Counted from the stretch's first letter, positions 25,422 through 35,095 are shown. The stretch is DNA of 63,689 bases from Blautia sp. (GCA_030841965.1 JAUUSJ010000005.1:1-63689); one strand, 5' to 3'. Made by a program: numbers and translations. The notes: generated by a model from the sequence alone, not told the origin.

Positions 25422-26255
25422 ATGAATACAATTCGTGTTGTAATAGCAGATGATAATATAAAAATGATAAATACGTTAGAGAAAGTAGTATCCTGCGAGG
25501 AGGATATGCAAGTCATTGGAAATGCCAAAGACGGAATGGAAGCGGTGGAGCTCATCAAAAAAGAAGAGCCAGATGTCGTTATTTTGGACGTCATTATGCC
25601 AAACCTAGATGGACTCGGTGTACTAGAGAGAGTGAAAAAAGAAAATTTGAGAAAAAAACCATCGGTAATCTTACTTACCGCGATGGGACAAGAAAATGTT
25701 ACAGAAGAGGCTTTTCGTTTAGGAGTCTCTTATATTATGTTAAAGCCTTTTGACAATCAAATGCTGCTAAAGAAAATCAGAAATGTAGCAGGAGTGTACA
25801 AAGATACAGAGACAAAAAGCTTTATTCGGACTTCAAAATTAGATATTCCAAGGCAGAGCACTTCATACCGCCTAGAGATTATCGTGACGAATATTATTCA
25901 CGAGATTGGAGTTCCCGCTCATATCAAAGGGTATCAGTATTTAAGAGATGCGATTATCCTAGTTGTAAAGGATATCGATATTATTAATTCTATAACAAAA
26001 CAATTATATCCAACAATAGCAAAACTATATCATACAACGCCGAGTCGTGTGGAGAGGGCGATTCGTCATGCGATTGAGGTTGCATGGGATAGGGGGAAGA
26101 CAGATACTATCGAGGAGCTTTTTGGATATGTCATTACAAACGGAAAAGCCAAGCCAACAAACTCTGAATTTATTGCATTAATCGCTGACAAAATTCGTTT
26201 GGAGTATAAAAATGTTTTAGATTTGGATGCAGAAAAATCTGTCTCTATTGTATAA
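25422..26255 (+). CDS. spo0A: Sporulation transcription factor Spo0A, copy 1
   Basis: 277 aa. Receiver domain with Asp10-Asp11 acidic pair, phospho-acceptor Asp56 (VILDVIMP), Thr86 and Lys108 all present. C-terminal Spo0A effector domain begins near 150: IIHEIGVPAHIKGYQYLRDAI, LYPTIAKLYHTTPSRVERAIRHAIEVAW, NGKAKPTNSEFIALIADKIR. The recognition helix SRVERAIRHAI is canonical. It appears fully phosphorylatable and is taken as the orthologous master regulator. Its usual neighbour spoIVB is separated by the XRE-PurM gene, purC, R1 and the zinc-ribbon gene. Confidence 0.95.
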   Translation: MNTIRVVIADDNIKMINTLEKVVSCEEDMQVIGNAKDGMEAVELIKKEEPDVVILDVIMPNLDGLGVLERVKKENLRKKPSVILLTAMGQENVTEEAFRLGVSYIMLKPFDNQMLLKKIRNVAGVYKDTETKSFIRTSKLDIPRQSTSYRLEIIVTNIIHEIGVPAHIKGYQYLRDAIILVVKDIDIINSITKQLYPTIAKLYHTTPSRVERAIRHAIEVAWDRGKTDTIEELFGYVITNGKAKPTNSEFIALIADKIRLEYKNVLDLDAEKSVSIV

Positions 26256-26365
26256 CTGCCTAGTTAGTTAAGAAAAAGGACAAGTTATGAAAAAAACAGA
26301 AAAAACGGAGAAATTTTGTTTATAATAAGAGAGTATGTTGTCAAGAATAAGATAAGGAGGAGAAT

Positions 26366-27181
26366 ATGATAAGTGAAAGATTAAAAATAGTAGTGGCAGA
26401 TAGCAATAAAAATTCTGCGGAAGAATTAAGACAATTCTTGCAAGAAAAGGATGAGATTGAAGAGGTGATTGTTGTATCGGATGGAACAGCGGCATATACT
26501 ACGATTTTACGCACAAAACCAGATGTTGTCTTGCTGGATATTGTATTAGCAGGAATAGATGGTCTTGGTGTCTTAGAAAAAGTAAATGAGACGATGCTTT
26601 TGGAGGAAGTTCCAAGTTTTATCTTTGTCACTTCTATCAGCACAGAAAATTTAATCGAATGTGCATGTCAATTAGGAGCAGATTATTTTATTTTGAAGCC
26701 GTATAATATTGAAAATATTTATAATCGAATCTTACAAATCGCAATGAGGAATGGGAAAGTAGAAGAAAAATTTCTCTATCCAGCGAAATCTTACGGAGAT
26801 TCTGTCATGGAAGATGAGAGAATGAGTCAGATTGAGGCGGATATCACAGAAATTATCCGGGAGATAGGAATTCCAGCACATATAAAGGGATATCAGTATG
26901 TGAGAGATGGAATTATCATGACTATTCAGGATATAAAAATGTTAAACTATATTACAAAGCTTCTCTATCCAACGATAGCAAAAAAATATAAGACAACCTC
27001 AAGCAGTGTGGAGAGAGCAATTCGGCATGCGATTGAAGTGGCATGGAATAAGGGTAAGATTGATGTGCTTGAGGAGATGTTTGGGTATACGATTAGCGCA
27101 GGAAGAGGGAAGCCAACGAATTCTGAATTTATCGCATTGATTGCAGATAAGCTTAGATTAGAGTATCGTATCCATGTATAA
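26366..27181 (+). CDS. Second Spo0A paralogue with altered receiver
   Basis: 271 aa, same architecture as the upstream gene. The effector domain is nearly the same (IREIGIPAHIKGYQYVRDGI, SSVERAIRHAIEVAWNKG, GKPTNSEFIALIADKLR), so it should bind similar 0A boxes. The receiver differs: the acidic pair is Asp12-Ser13, the acceptor region is LLDIVLAG (Asp58, without the Pro of DVIMP), Thr89 and Lys111 are kept. It may be phosphorylated poorly or by another kinase, and could antagonise or fine-tune copy 1. Its own AAGGAGGAG ribosome binding site follows a TATAAT at 26321 lacking a clear -35. Confidence 0.9.
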   Translation: MISERLKIVVADSNKNSAEELRQFLQEKDEIEEVIVVSDGTAAYTTILRTKPDVVLLDIVLAGIDGLGVLEKVNETMLLEEVPSFIFVTSISTENLIECACQLGADYFILKPYNIENIYNRILQIAMRNGKVEEKFLYPAKSYGDSVMEDERMSQIEADITEIIREIGIPAHIKGYQYVRDGIIMTIQDIKMLNYITKLLYPTIAKKYKTTSSSVERAIRHAIEVAWNKGKIDVLEEMFGYTISAGRGKPTNSEFIALIADKLRLEYRIHV

Positions 27182-27382
27182 GATGCAGTTTGAGAGGGAG
27201 ATATAAATTCTAGATAGAATCATTTTTAGGAAAATTTTAGAAAAACATATTATAAGCAACTGAAATTGACACATACATAGAGAGAAGAGGAATTTTGTTA
27301 AAATTGTGTAGATAAAAATTTGAAATTTGAGAGAAAAACTACCTGAATTTTGTAAAAAATACGAGAATTTTCCACAAAATAG

Positions 27383-27412
27383 TTGTGCAAAAAGTATATT
27401 TTATGCTATAAT
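27383..27412 (+). promoter_or_regulatory. Putative glgA promoter
   Basis: TTGTGC at 27383-27388, 18-bp spacer, TATAAT at 27407-27412, 85 bp upstream of the start. The remainder of the 27182-27497 gap shows nothing else I can support. Confidence 0.5.
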
Positions 27413-27497
27413 GTTTGCATAATGTGATAATTTTTCACTAATCCAAGTAAAATATAACTTGGATAGTAAATATAACTTTTACAAATGGAGGGTAACT

Positions 27498-28943
27498 ATG
27501 AAAAACATACTTTTTATTGCATCAGAGAGCGTACCTTTTATCAAGACGGGAGGACTGGCAGATGTTGTCGGAACACTCCCAAAGAGATTTGATAAAGAAA
27601 AATATGACGTGAGAGTAGTATTACCAAACTACGCATGTATTAAGCCGGAATTTAAAGAAGGAATGCAGTATGTAGATCATTTCTATATGGAACTAGCTTG
27701 GCGTACCAAATACGTTGGAATTATGCAGTATGTTTATGATGGAATTACATTTTATTTTATTGATAACGAAGAATATTTTTGGGGAGATACTCCTTATACA
27801 TCCATTTATGCAGATGTTGAGAAATTTTGCTATTTCTGTAAGGCAGCCCTCTCTATTTTACCGACGATCGGATTTCGCCCAGATTTGATTCACTGTCATG
27901 ACTGGCAGTCAGGACTTGTTCCAGTATATTTAAAGACAATTTTTTCGGATAATCCATTTTATCAGGGAATCAAATCTATTATGACAATTCATAATTTGCG
28001 ATTCCAGGGCGTGACAGGACCGGAGGAGTTAAGGGATATCGCTGGTCTTCCATACGATTTGATTACAGCAGATAAGCTGGAATGTTATGGCGGCGGAAAT
28101 ATGCTAAAAGGTGGTCTGGTATATGCGGACCATATCACAACTGTGAGTGATACGTACGCCTTAGAGATTCAGATGCCATATTATGGTGAGAAGCTGGATG
28201 GTCTTTTGAGAGCGAGAAGTCATGAGCTTAGCGGCATTGTAAACGGTATTGATTATGATATTTATAATCCTGCCACAGATGCCCAGATTGTTGCCCCTTA
28301 CTCTATCGATAATGTAGACACAGAGAAAGTAAAGAATAAATTACAGCTTCAAAAGCAGTTGGGACTTCCACAGGACCCAGATAAGTTTGTCATTGCCATT
28401 ATTTCACGACTGACAGACCAGAAGGGACTCGATTTGATTGACTGTGTGATGGATGATATTTGTTGTGATGATATGCAGTTTGTCGTACTTGGAACAGGTG
28501 ATTCCAGATATGAGAATATGTTCCGATACTATGCATACAAGTATCCGAATATCGTATCTGCCAATATTTGCTATTCCGATGAGTTATCTAAACGAATTTA
28601 TGCCGGTGCAGATGCTATCTTGATGCCATCTAATTTTGAGCCATGTGGACTTTGCCAGTTGATGGCACTTCGCTATGGTACAGTTCCAATTGTACGTGAG
28701 ACAGGAGGATTAAAGGATACTGTTTCCCCATATAATGAATATGAGAATATAGGAACTGGCTTTAGTTTTACGAATTATAATGCGCATGATATGCTCTATA
28801 CGATTAATTATGCGAAATCTGTATTCAAAGAGCATAAAAAAGAGTGGGGACAGATTATAAAACGTGGAATGAAAGCAGATTTTTCATGGGAGCGCTCCGC
28901 TAAAGTTTATGAAGATTTATACCAGAGTATGATTGGTGAGTAA
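27498..28943 (+). CDS. glgA: Glycogen synthase (ADP-glucose type)
   Basis: 481 aa GT5 enzyme. N-terminal KTGGLADVVGTLPK is the ADP-glucose binding K-x-G-G motif; HDWQSGLVPVYL; C-terminal domain with ISRLTDQKGLDLI, MPSNFEPCGLCQLMALRYGT and RETGGLKDTV. The ATG at 27498 (MKNILFIASESVPF) follows ATGGAGGG; the upstream in-frame ATG at 27459 lacks a ribosome binding site. No other glg genes are adjacent; a strong terminator follows, so it is monocistronic. Confidence 0.96.
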   Translation: MKNILFIASESVPFIKTGGLADVVGTLPKRFDKEKYDVRVVLPNYACIKPEFKEGMQYVDHFYMELAWRTKYVGIMQYVYDGITFYFIDNEEYFWGDTPYTSIYADVEKFCYFCKAALSILPTIGFRPDLIHCHDWQSGLVPVYLKTIFSDNPFYQGIKSIMTIHNLRFQGVTGPEELRDIAGLPYDLITADKLECYGGGNMLKGGLVYADHITTVSDTYALEIQMPYYGEKLDGLLRARSHELSGIVNGIDYDIYNPATDAQIVAPYSIDNVDTEKVKNKLQLQKQLGLPQDPDKFVIAIISRLTDQKGLDLIDCVMDDICCDDMQFVVLGTGDSRYENMFRYYAYKYPNIVSANICYSDELSKRIYAGADAILMPSNFEPCGLCQLMALRYGTVPIVRETGGLKDTVSPYNEYENIGTGFSFTNYNAHDMLYTINYAKSVFKEHKKEWGQIIKRGMKADFSWERSAKVYEDLYQSMIGE

Positions 28944-28965
28944 AATATAATGTAGAGGATAGAAA

Positions 28966-29008
28966 ACTCTCCAGGCTTGGAGGAAATTTAAGCCTGGAGA
29001 GTTTTTAT
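28966..29008 (+). terminator. Rho-independent terminator after glgA
   Basis: ACTCTCCAGGCTT / AAGCCTGGAGAGT perfect 13-bp stem with 11-nt loop and T5 tail. Confidence 0.92.
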
Positions 29009-29075
29009 ATCTTTAAAAAAATAAAAAAAGGCGTATAATGAAAATAAAAATAGCTATTAAGAGAGGAAAGATGGG

Positions 29076-30749
29076 ATGCGAGTATTATACCATGGCGTAT
29101 CTGTATATCAGGTTTTATGTTGTATTGTGCATAGATTGGCTTATCACGAAAAGGAAGAGGCTGTATTGATGATTTCAGAACATTATGCGCCAAAACCAGA
29201 GAGGCAACATTTTATACAGAATTTAAAATATTTGCAAATATTTGACGAAGTTTTGGTTGTTCCAGAAGCGAGTTTTAAGAAAAAAAGAGGTGGAAAATTA
29301 GATAAGAGCAGTAATTCATCGCAGATAGAGGCGGTTATAAAAAATATTTGCAGAGAATTTGAAGGGTGGGCGCCTAAAATTACGAGCTTTGATAAGATTT
29401 ATATTGCCTCGGATAATTGGAGCCTTGGAATATATTGTCTCTGGAATAAAATTCCGTATTATTATTTTGAGGATGCATGTGGGATGCTCACGGATTTAGA
29501 GCGGTATTATGAGATTATTCAAAGTAGCGATATGGATAATTATATTATTTCAAAGTATTTGCATGGTGTCGGTCAGTCGAGGCTTGCTCTTAAATTATAC
29601 TGCAATTTGGAATATCAAAAGGGCAGTATTTGTGATGATAGAATTGAGGATTTTTCTATTTATTCTATACTGAGGGAAAAAATTCCTCATAAGGTTTCTG
29701 TTATTTTAAAAATATATGACAGTGAACCATATAAGATGGATGAGGGAAGAGATGTCGTTTTATTTTTGACACAGTTTATTAGGAGTCTTGCGATAAAAGA
29801 TTTAGATATGCAAAGGGATATGACAGCAGTTTTATTGGATTATTTTGCCGAAGATGCGGCGATTGTTTTTAAATCGCATCCAAAAGATAGTTTTATAAAT
29901 TATAGACAATTAGGAGAAAATAATCACATCATCCCAAGAAACTTACCGTCAGAATTACTGCCTTTTTTATTCCCAAGGCAACTAAAGGCCGCAATTACTG
30001 CAAGTTCTACTTCCATTAGAGGTCTTGGAAGATTGGCGAGAGAATACTATAGCTTTAGTCCGGATATAGAGGAAAATTATTTATATTTGCATACAGCATA
30101 TGCCATCACAAAATTGATAGAAAGATTTGGAAGAGAGTATAAGATATATATAGATGGCGGGGAGGAATCTTATTTAGATAATTTTTTAAGATTTTATCAG
30201 ATGCAAGAAAAAGAAGAGATGATATCTAAAAAAGCGGGTGAGGAGAGACGGCTGAGAAAGGACGAAAAAAGAGGGAGCATCTTTATTGAGACTGATAGAG
30301 AGGAAGGAAAGAGACTGTTAGATATTAAGAGTTTGAATCAGAAAGATATCGTGATTTTTGATAATTGCGAGGATAGGTATAGTATTTGTCTTCAGTATAC
30401 AGAGGAAGAATTAGAGAAGTTTTTTGTCTGTAATGTTTGGGTCAGAGGAGAGGATAAAACTTATTTTTCGTATCAAAAACAAATTTGGGTCTACTGTGAG
30501 GATGAGAGGGAAAAGGAGAAATTAGAAAAATTAAGAATAAAGAAAAAACTAGGACGCTCCAGACAAATCATAGAAGTGCAGGTGAGAAGAGTCGATGAGC
30601 AGATGAGATTGGAGGGGAAAAAGAGGGCATTAGAGTATAGAATGAGGCAAGAAAAAAAGATGAGTCGCAAACAAGAATTAGATGAAGATGAGAAAATAGA
30701 AAATTTTTATTTTCAGAGAAATTTTAAACAAAATTTTATTCGCCGATGA
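29076..30749 (+). CDS. Sialyl/polysialyltransferase-like glycosyltransferase, copy 1
   Basis: 557 aa, clearly paralogous to the gene at 32.6 kb. N-terminus MRVLYHGVSVYQVLCCIVH looks like a Rossmann start of a GT-B enzyme. Motifs resembling bacterial CMP-sialic-acid transferases: acidic YYFEDACG near 130, an HP motif (FKSHPKD near 268-274), and TASSTSI near 308. C-terminal ~200 residues are highly charged and end in a Lys/Arg/Glu-rich helix, perhaps membrane- or partner-binding. No signal peptide, so cytoplasmic. Specificity for a CMP-sugar acid is inferred from the KdsB-like gene in the cluster. Alternative: another GT-B capsule enzyme. Confidence 0.65.
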   Translation: MRVLYHGVSVYQVLCCIVHRLAYHEKEEAVLMISEHYAPKPERQHFIQNLKYLQIFDEVLVVPEASFKKKRGGKLDKSSNSSQIEAVIKNICREFEGWAPKITSFDKIYIASDNWSLGIYCLWNKIPYYYFEDACGMLTDLERYYEIIQSSDMDNYIISKYLHGVGQSRLALKLYCNLEYQKGSICDDRIEDFSIYSILREKIPHKVSVILKIYDSEPYKMDEGRDVVLFLTQFIRSLAIKDLDMQRDMTAVLLDYFAEDAAIVFKSHPKDSFINYRQLGENNHIIPRNLPSELLPFLFPRQLKAAITASSTSIRGLGRLAREYYSFSPDIEENYLYLHTAYAITKLIERFGREYKIYIDGGEESYLDNFLRFYQMQEKEEMISKKAGEERRLRKDEKRGSIFIETDREEGKRLLDIKSLNQKDIVIFDNCEDRYSICLQYTEEELEKFFVCNVWVRGEDKTYFSYQKQIWVYCEDEREKEKLEKLRIKKKLGRSRQIIEVQVRRVDEQMRLEGKKRALEYRMRQEKKMSRKQELDEDEKIENFYFQRNFKQNFIRR

Positions 30750-30831
30750 AAAGAGCTAGAAATAAAAGCAATCTATTTTTATCTATTCTGGAGACGCATA
30801 AAAGGAGGCTTATATTTAAGGTGAGGAATTG

Positions 30832-30886
30832 GTCAACGCAGAGAGGAATATAAATCTTAAACATAGAGGAGTATCAGAGCGTTGAC
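30832..30886. promoter_or_regulatory. Inverted repeat overlapping the glycan-gene promoter
   Basis: GTCAACGC at 30832-30839 and GCGTTGAC at 30879-30886, perfectly complementary, centres 47 bp apart. The second half overlaps the -35 box. A possible operator; no known regulator site matched. Confidence 0.35.
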
Positions 30887-30910
30887 AGAGAAAAAATCTT
30901 GGTGTAGAAT
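30882..30910 (+). promoter_or_regulatory. Promoter of the second glycan transcription unit
   Basis: TTGACA at 30882-30887, 17-bp spacer, TAGAAT at 30905-30910; the HAD-like gene starts 41 bp downstream. One of the best sigma-A-type matches in the window. Confidence 0.75.
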
Positions 30911-30951
30911 GAATTTATCTCAAACAAAGAAGAAAAGGAAATAAAAATACT

Positions 30952-32634
30952 ATGATATTCTATAAAATAAAACGAAAAGTATATTATTTGTTGACACAGA
31001 CCAATGCTGAGGTTGCTTTTCAGTCGGAATTATTTTTGAGAGAAAATGCAAACTGGATTATGAAGCGTCCCTTCAAATATGCATTATGTCTAGTCAAGAT
31101 AAATATAAAACAAGCGCTTGGATGGAATCGATATAAAGAATTAAATCCAGGTGTACATTCTCTTTGTAGAGTGGCAAAAAGACAAAAAGTATATCAGATT
31201 TCTGGAATAATATCAAAGTCAGATATTTTGATAGTAGATATTTTTAATTTATTGTTTACACAGGTTTCACTGGAAGATGGTCAGAAGATATATTTGCAGA
31301 ATTCTTATATAAGGAAAATTATTGATACTGCGCAAAATAATAATATTAAAGTGATTGGAATTGGAAGTGAGAAGATTTCAGAGAAAAAAACGGAACATAT
31401 TTTAAAAAAATATGGAATAGAGTTGGATGAAATAAAAACACCAAAAGATTCTAGTAAGAAGAAATTGATAAGGAAACTGCTTTTGGATATTTATGAGCAG
31501 AAAAAAGACACAAGTTTTGAGTATCCTTGTGTTGTTTTAAGCAGTGATTTTAATAGGTGTATTAAAGCCACAAAGGAAAAATACGGTCACGCTATCTATT
31601 ATCGTCCAGTGAATAAACTGATGGATATGGTCGTGATGGGGAATCCGGATAGTGATTTTGGAAAAATCCATAGGGCAATTTCTGGTCTTGAGGTATTTAG
31701 TGGAGAGCAAAATCATAGTAGAATCTTTGAATGTGCTTATCTTATTATTGCACCGATACTCTATATTATTATGGAAGAGATTCAACAAAAGAAAGAAGAT
31801 GCGACTGTCGTTATTTTGGGAGATGAAGAAAGCTTATTTGCAAACTTATATCAAGCTTTTTATAAAGATGCCAAGATTATCCATTGGTCTTCATTGGCGT
31901 CTCATATGCCAGAAGATGAGGAAAAATGGAATGAGTTATTGGAAGATTCGGTTGTATTAAACAAAATGCCCGCCGATCGAGTTGCCTATACGATGGGGTT
32001 TGAGTGCGGGGACGAGAGCATTGGAAATATCAAGGAAGAATTTATTAACCAGGCAATCTCTAATGTCAGAGAGAATGAAAAGGAAATTATACAATACGTA
32101 AAAAGAGCGTTAGACGGTGAGAATAAAATTTTAGTAGTAGATGCATTTGGTGAGGAGATTTCTCTGACTAATTTTACTCAAATTGCCGAGGACTTGGGAG
32201 TGGAAGTGGAATCCATTCATATAAGAGATTATTTATATGAGGATGAGACTACGCAGACAGAGATGACTCTTGATACGCAGAGGGAAGAAGGGCAAGAGTT
32301 TGAACAAGACCAAGGGACGGAGGCTTTGGAGGAAGAAGAAAGTATAGAAGAGAAACCTCAGCTTTTTGCAAAATTCAAAGAGGTTTTGTCGCTTGATATT
32401 CCATATATGACGGCAATCTATGAAGATGAGATTGGATTTGCCTATCCGAATGATATGAAGAATGAGAAGAGGAATTTAATTGAGGGTGCAGTGATTCAAT
32501 ATTTTCAGGATTATTCTACGTTAAAGAGACAGTATCCGACGATTCGTCCAGCGACATGGGAAGATGCGAAGACGATAAGTCAGGTTGACCCTTCTATCTT
32601 TAAGAATATAACGAGGGGAGGGAATATCGTATGA
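30952..32634 (+). CDS. HAD-like protein of polysaccharide clusters, catalytic motif altered
   Basis: 560 aa. Residues near 90-100 read DILIVDIFNLLF, which aligns with the DIFDTL motif I of HAD proteins found in capsule loci (COG5610-like), but the second Asp is Asn. A later segment (YLIIAPILYIIMEEI, then ATVVILGDEESLFANLYQAFY) matches the second half of such proteins, also without the usual RDG. An acidic low-complexity linker (near 440-470) precedes a ~90-aa C-terminal domain. It may be a non-catalytic scaffold. Its stop overlaps the next glycosyltransferase start (ATGA). Confidence 0.55.
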   Translation: MIFYKIKRKVYYLLTQTNAEVAFQSELFLRENANWIMKRPFKYALCLVKINIKQALGWNRYKELNPGVHSLCRVAKRQKVYQISGIISKSDILIVDIFNLLFTQVSLEDGQKIYLQNSYIRKIIDTAQNNNIKVIGIGSEKISEKKTEHILKKYGIELDEIKTPKDSSKKKLIRKLLLDIYEQKKDTSFEYPCVVLSSDFNRCIKATKEKYGHAIYYRPVNKLMDMVVMGNPDSDFGKIHRAISGLEVFSGEQNHSRIFECAYLIIAPILYIIMEEIQQKKEDATVVILGDEESLFANLYQAFYKDAKIIHWSSLASHMPEDEEKWNELLEDSVVLNKMPADRVAYTMGFECGDESIGNIKEEFINQAISNVRENEKEIIQYVKRALDGENKILVVDAFGEEISLTNFTQIAEDLGVEVESIHIRDYLYEDETTQTEMTLDTQREEGQEFEQDQGTEALEEEESIEEKPQLFAKFKEVLSLDIPYMTAIYEDEIGFAYPNDMKNEKRNLIEGAVIQYFQDYSTLKRQYPTIRPATWEDAKTISQVDPSIFKNITRGGNIV

Positions 32635-34286
32635 GAGTATTATATCACGGTGCGACAGTGTATCAGGTGCTATCTTGTATTGTACATAGGATGGCATACC
32701 ATGCAGAGGATGATACAGTGCTGATGATTGCAGACCACTATGCGCAGAGCCAAGTATTGGAAAGTTTTACGCAAAAGATTAGACAGCTGGAATTATTTGA
32801 CGAAGTGTTGATTGTCCCAGAAAAAGAATTTAAGAAAAAGAGAGGGAAAAAGCTCACACAAAAAAGCAGTAAAGCCGATATAGAGAGAGTGATTCAAAAT
32901 ATCTGTCAGGCTTTTGAGGCTTGGTTTCCGAATCTCTCGGAGTTTGATGAGATTTATATCGCCTCAGATAATTGGACTGTCGGAATTTATTGTCTGGCAA
33001 GGAAGATACCGTATCATTATTTTGAGGATTCCTGTGGAATTTTGACGGACCGAAAACATTATTATGATATTCTTCGGGGATTAGATTCCTCTAATTATGT
33101 GATATCTAACTATCTAGGCGGTGCTGGCGCTTCCAAAACTGCGATTGAATTAATCTGTAATTTAGAGTATCAAAAAGGAGATACGAGTGATGAGAGAATT
33201 ACGCATTTTTCTATCTATGATACATTAAAAGAGCAGGGAACAGATAAGATAAATACAGTCTTAAAGTTATACGACTGCGAACCGTACGATATGGATGCCA
33301 AAAGACCAGTTGCTCTATTTTTAACACAGAAAGTTTTAGTCTTGGCAGTCAAGGACTTAAATATCCAAATGGATTTGACAGCGGTATTGCTTGATTATTT
33401 TGCGGAAGGAATGGAGATTGTATTTAAGCCACATCCAAGTGATATTTATTTTGACTATGAGAAAATCATAAAAGGCTCTTTTGTCATCCGCAGGAGTTTA
33501 CCTTCTGAGCTTTTGCCGTTTATGTTTGACCAAAAGTTAAAACGCGCCATTACAGCTAGCTCCACATCGATTGCGGGTGTGGAAGCTTTGACAGAGGAAA
33601 GTTATAGCTTTAGTCCTGATATTGAGGTAAATTATTCTTATCTTCATATAGCATATGCGATGGCCAGGATAATAGAGAAGCTAGAGGAGGAGCGAAATAT
33701 TATAATTAATATGAAGGAAAGCTCCTACCTTGAAAATTTCTTGAAACTTTTAAACATTAAAGGTGCTGATTGCACAGAATATGAAAACTGTATCTTTGTC
33801 GAGACAGATAATACACCGCAGATAGAGGAAGAACTCGACCTAGAAAGGATAAAAAAGAAAGATATCATTTTATTTGATAATTACCAAAATCGATATGAGT
33901 TTCTCTTAAAGTATCCGAATTTAGATGACTCTAGTTTGCTCGTGTGGAATTTGGAAATAAAGCAGACAGGTAGTCAGTATATTGACGTAAATCATCAGAT
34001 TTGGCTCTACTGTGAGGATGAACAAGTGAGGGAGAAATTAAGAAAAATGGAATTTACAAAGGAGTTAAGAAATTCAAATAAGACGATTGCATTAAAGCCA
34101 GAACAGGTAAACCAAATGCTTATTATGCAGGGAAAAGTTAAGGCGTTAGAATATGCCTTGAATAAACAAAAAGAGCAGCAGAAAGCTTTTTTGAAAATGA
34201 AAACGATGGTAAATAAATATCAAAACCAAAGTGAGAATGAAGAGAAGTTTTTACTCCGCGATGGAGTATTGAACTATAGAAAATAG
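32631..34286 (+). CDS. Sialyl/polysialyltransferase-like glycosyltransferase, copy 2
   Basis: 551 aa paralogue of the 29.1-kb gene. Shared blocks: MRVLYHGATVYQVLSCIVH, YHYFEDSCG near 130, an HP motif (FKPHPSD), SELLPFMF and TASSTSI, and QIWLYCEDEQ toward the end. The two copies have diverged most in the middle and C-terminal tail, so they may add different residues or act as a heteromer. Translationally coupled to the HAD-like gene. The family assignment rests on motif resemblance only. Confidence 0.65.
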   Translation: MRVLYHGATVYQVLSCIVHRMAYHAEDDTVLMIADHYAQSQVLESFTQKIRQLELFDEVLIVPEKEFKKKRGKKLTQKSSKADIERVIQNICQAFEAWFPNLSEFDEIYIASDNWTVGIYCLARKIPYHYFEDSCGILTDRKHYYDILRGLDSSNYVISNYLGGAGASKTAIELICNLEYQKGDTSDERITHFSIYDTLKEQGTDKINTVLKLYDCEPYDMDAKRPVALFLTQKVLVLAVKDLNIQMDLTAVLLDYFAEGMEIVFKPHPSDIYFDYEKIIKGSFVIRRSLPSELLPFMFDQKLKRAITASSTSIAGVEALTEESYSFSPDIEVNYSYLHIAYAMARIIEKLEEERNIIINMKESSYLENFLKLLNIKGADCTEYENCIFVETDNTPQIEEELDLERIKKKDIILFDNYQNRYEFLLKYPNLDDSSLLVWNLEIKQTGSQYIDVNHQIWLYCEDEQVREKLRKMEFTKELRNSNKTIALKPEQVNQMLIMQGKVKALEYALNKQKEQQKAFLKMKTMVNKYQNQSENEEKFLLRDGVLNYRK

Positions 34287-34308
34287 AAAGATAAAAGAGG
34301 TAATAGTT

Positions 34309-35061
34309 ATGAAGATTATTGGTGTTATTCCATCTCGTTATGCGTCATCTAGATTTCCAGCAAAGGGTATTGCAGATATTTGTGGTTATCCTATGATTTG
34401 GTGGGTTTACCGTAGCCTAAAAGCTGCAAAAGGGATTGATGAGGCGTATGTCGCTACAGATAATCAAATTATAGGTGATGTATGTGATAAGTATGGTATT
34501 CCATGGGTTATGACATCGGAAGATTGTCCGACTCATTTAGAGAGAATTTATGAGGTATCCACTAAGATTGATGCAGATTTTTATATCAATGTAAATGGAG
34601 ATGAGCCGCTTATTGAGTCAAGCTGTATTGAAGATATGATTCCGGAGGGAATTGACCCAAATGAGAGTTATTTTGCAAATGCGATGATGATTCTTCGCGA
34701 CCCAATCGATGCATTTGATTCTTCCAAAATTAAAATTGCGACAGATATGCAAAGTTATGGCATGTATATGGCGAGAAGTCCAATTCCATTTCCAAAGGGA
34801 AGAAGTGATTATCAGCTAAAGAAATTTGTCGGAGTTCAGTGCTTTACAAAGAAAGCTTTGGAGTTTGCTGCAAACACAAAGAGAGGATATTTGGAGAGTA
34901 TAGAAGATATCGATGAGTATCGTTTCCTTGAGAATGGTCATAAAGTGAAATTTATTATGACAGAGGCAACAACATTATCTGTTGATACGAAGAAGGACTT
35001 AGAAAAGGTGAAGATGATTATCCAAAAGAAAATAGATAACGGAGAAATTACGCTTAACTGA
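34309..35061 (+). CDS. KdsB-like CMP-sugar acid synthetase (cytidylyltransferase)
   Basis: 250 aa. IPSRYASSRFPAKGIADICG near 7-26 is the nucleotide-binding loop of CMP-KDO synthetases; YINVNGDEPLIE near 92-103 contains the metal-binding Asp; ARSPIPFPKG and TLSVDTKKDLEKV complete the family pattern. It would activate a 3-deoxy-ulosonic acid with CTP. KDO itself is unexpected in a Gram-positive without lipopolysaccharide, so the substrate may be another ulosonic acid. It lies between the second glycosyltransferase and the aldolase with short spacers. Confidence 0.85.
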   Translation: MKIIGVIPSRYASSRFPAKGIADICGYPMIWWVYRSLKAAKGIDEAYVATDNQIIGDVCDKYGIPWVMTSEDCPTHLERIYEVSTKIDADFYINVNGDEPLIESSCIEDMIPEGIDPNESYFANAMMILRDPIDAFDSSKIKIATDMQSYGMYMARSPIPFPKGRSDYQLKKFVGVQCFTKKALEFAANTKRGYLESIEDIDEYRFLENGHKVKFIMTEATTLSVDTKKDLEKVKMIIQKKIDNGEITLN

Positions 35062-35095
35062 GAGGAAAATTTAGCAAAGGAGAGTAATAATTTAT

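Noticed and set aside
34309..35061. KDO/lipopolysaccharide synthesis
   Set aside because: The KdsB-like protein alone does not imply lipopolysaccharide: no lpx, kdsA or kdtA genes are visible and the rest of the window is that of a spore-forming Firmicute.
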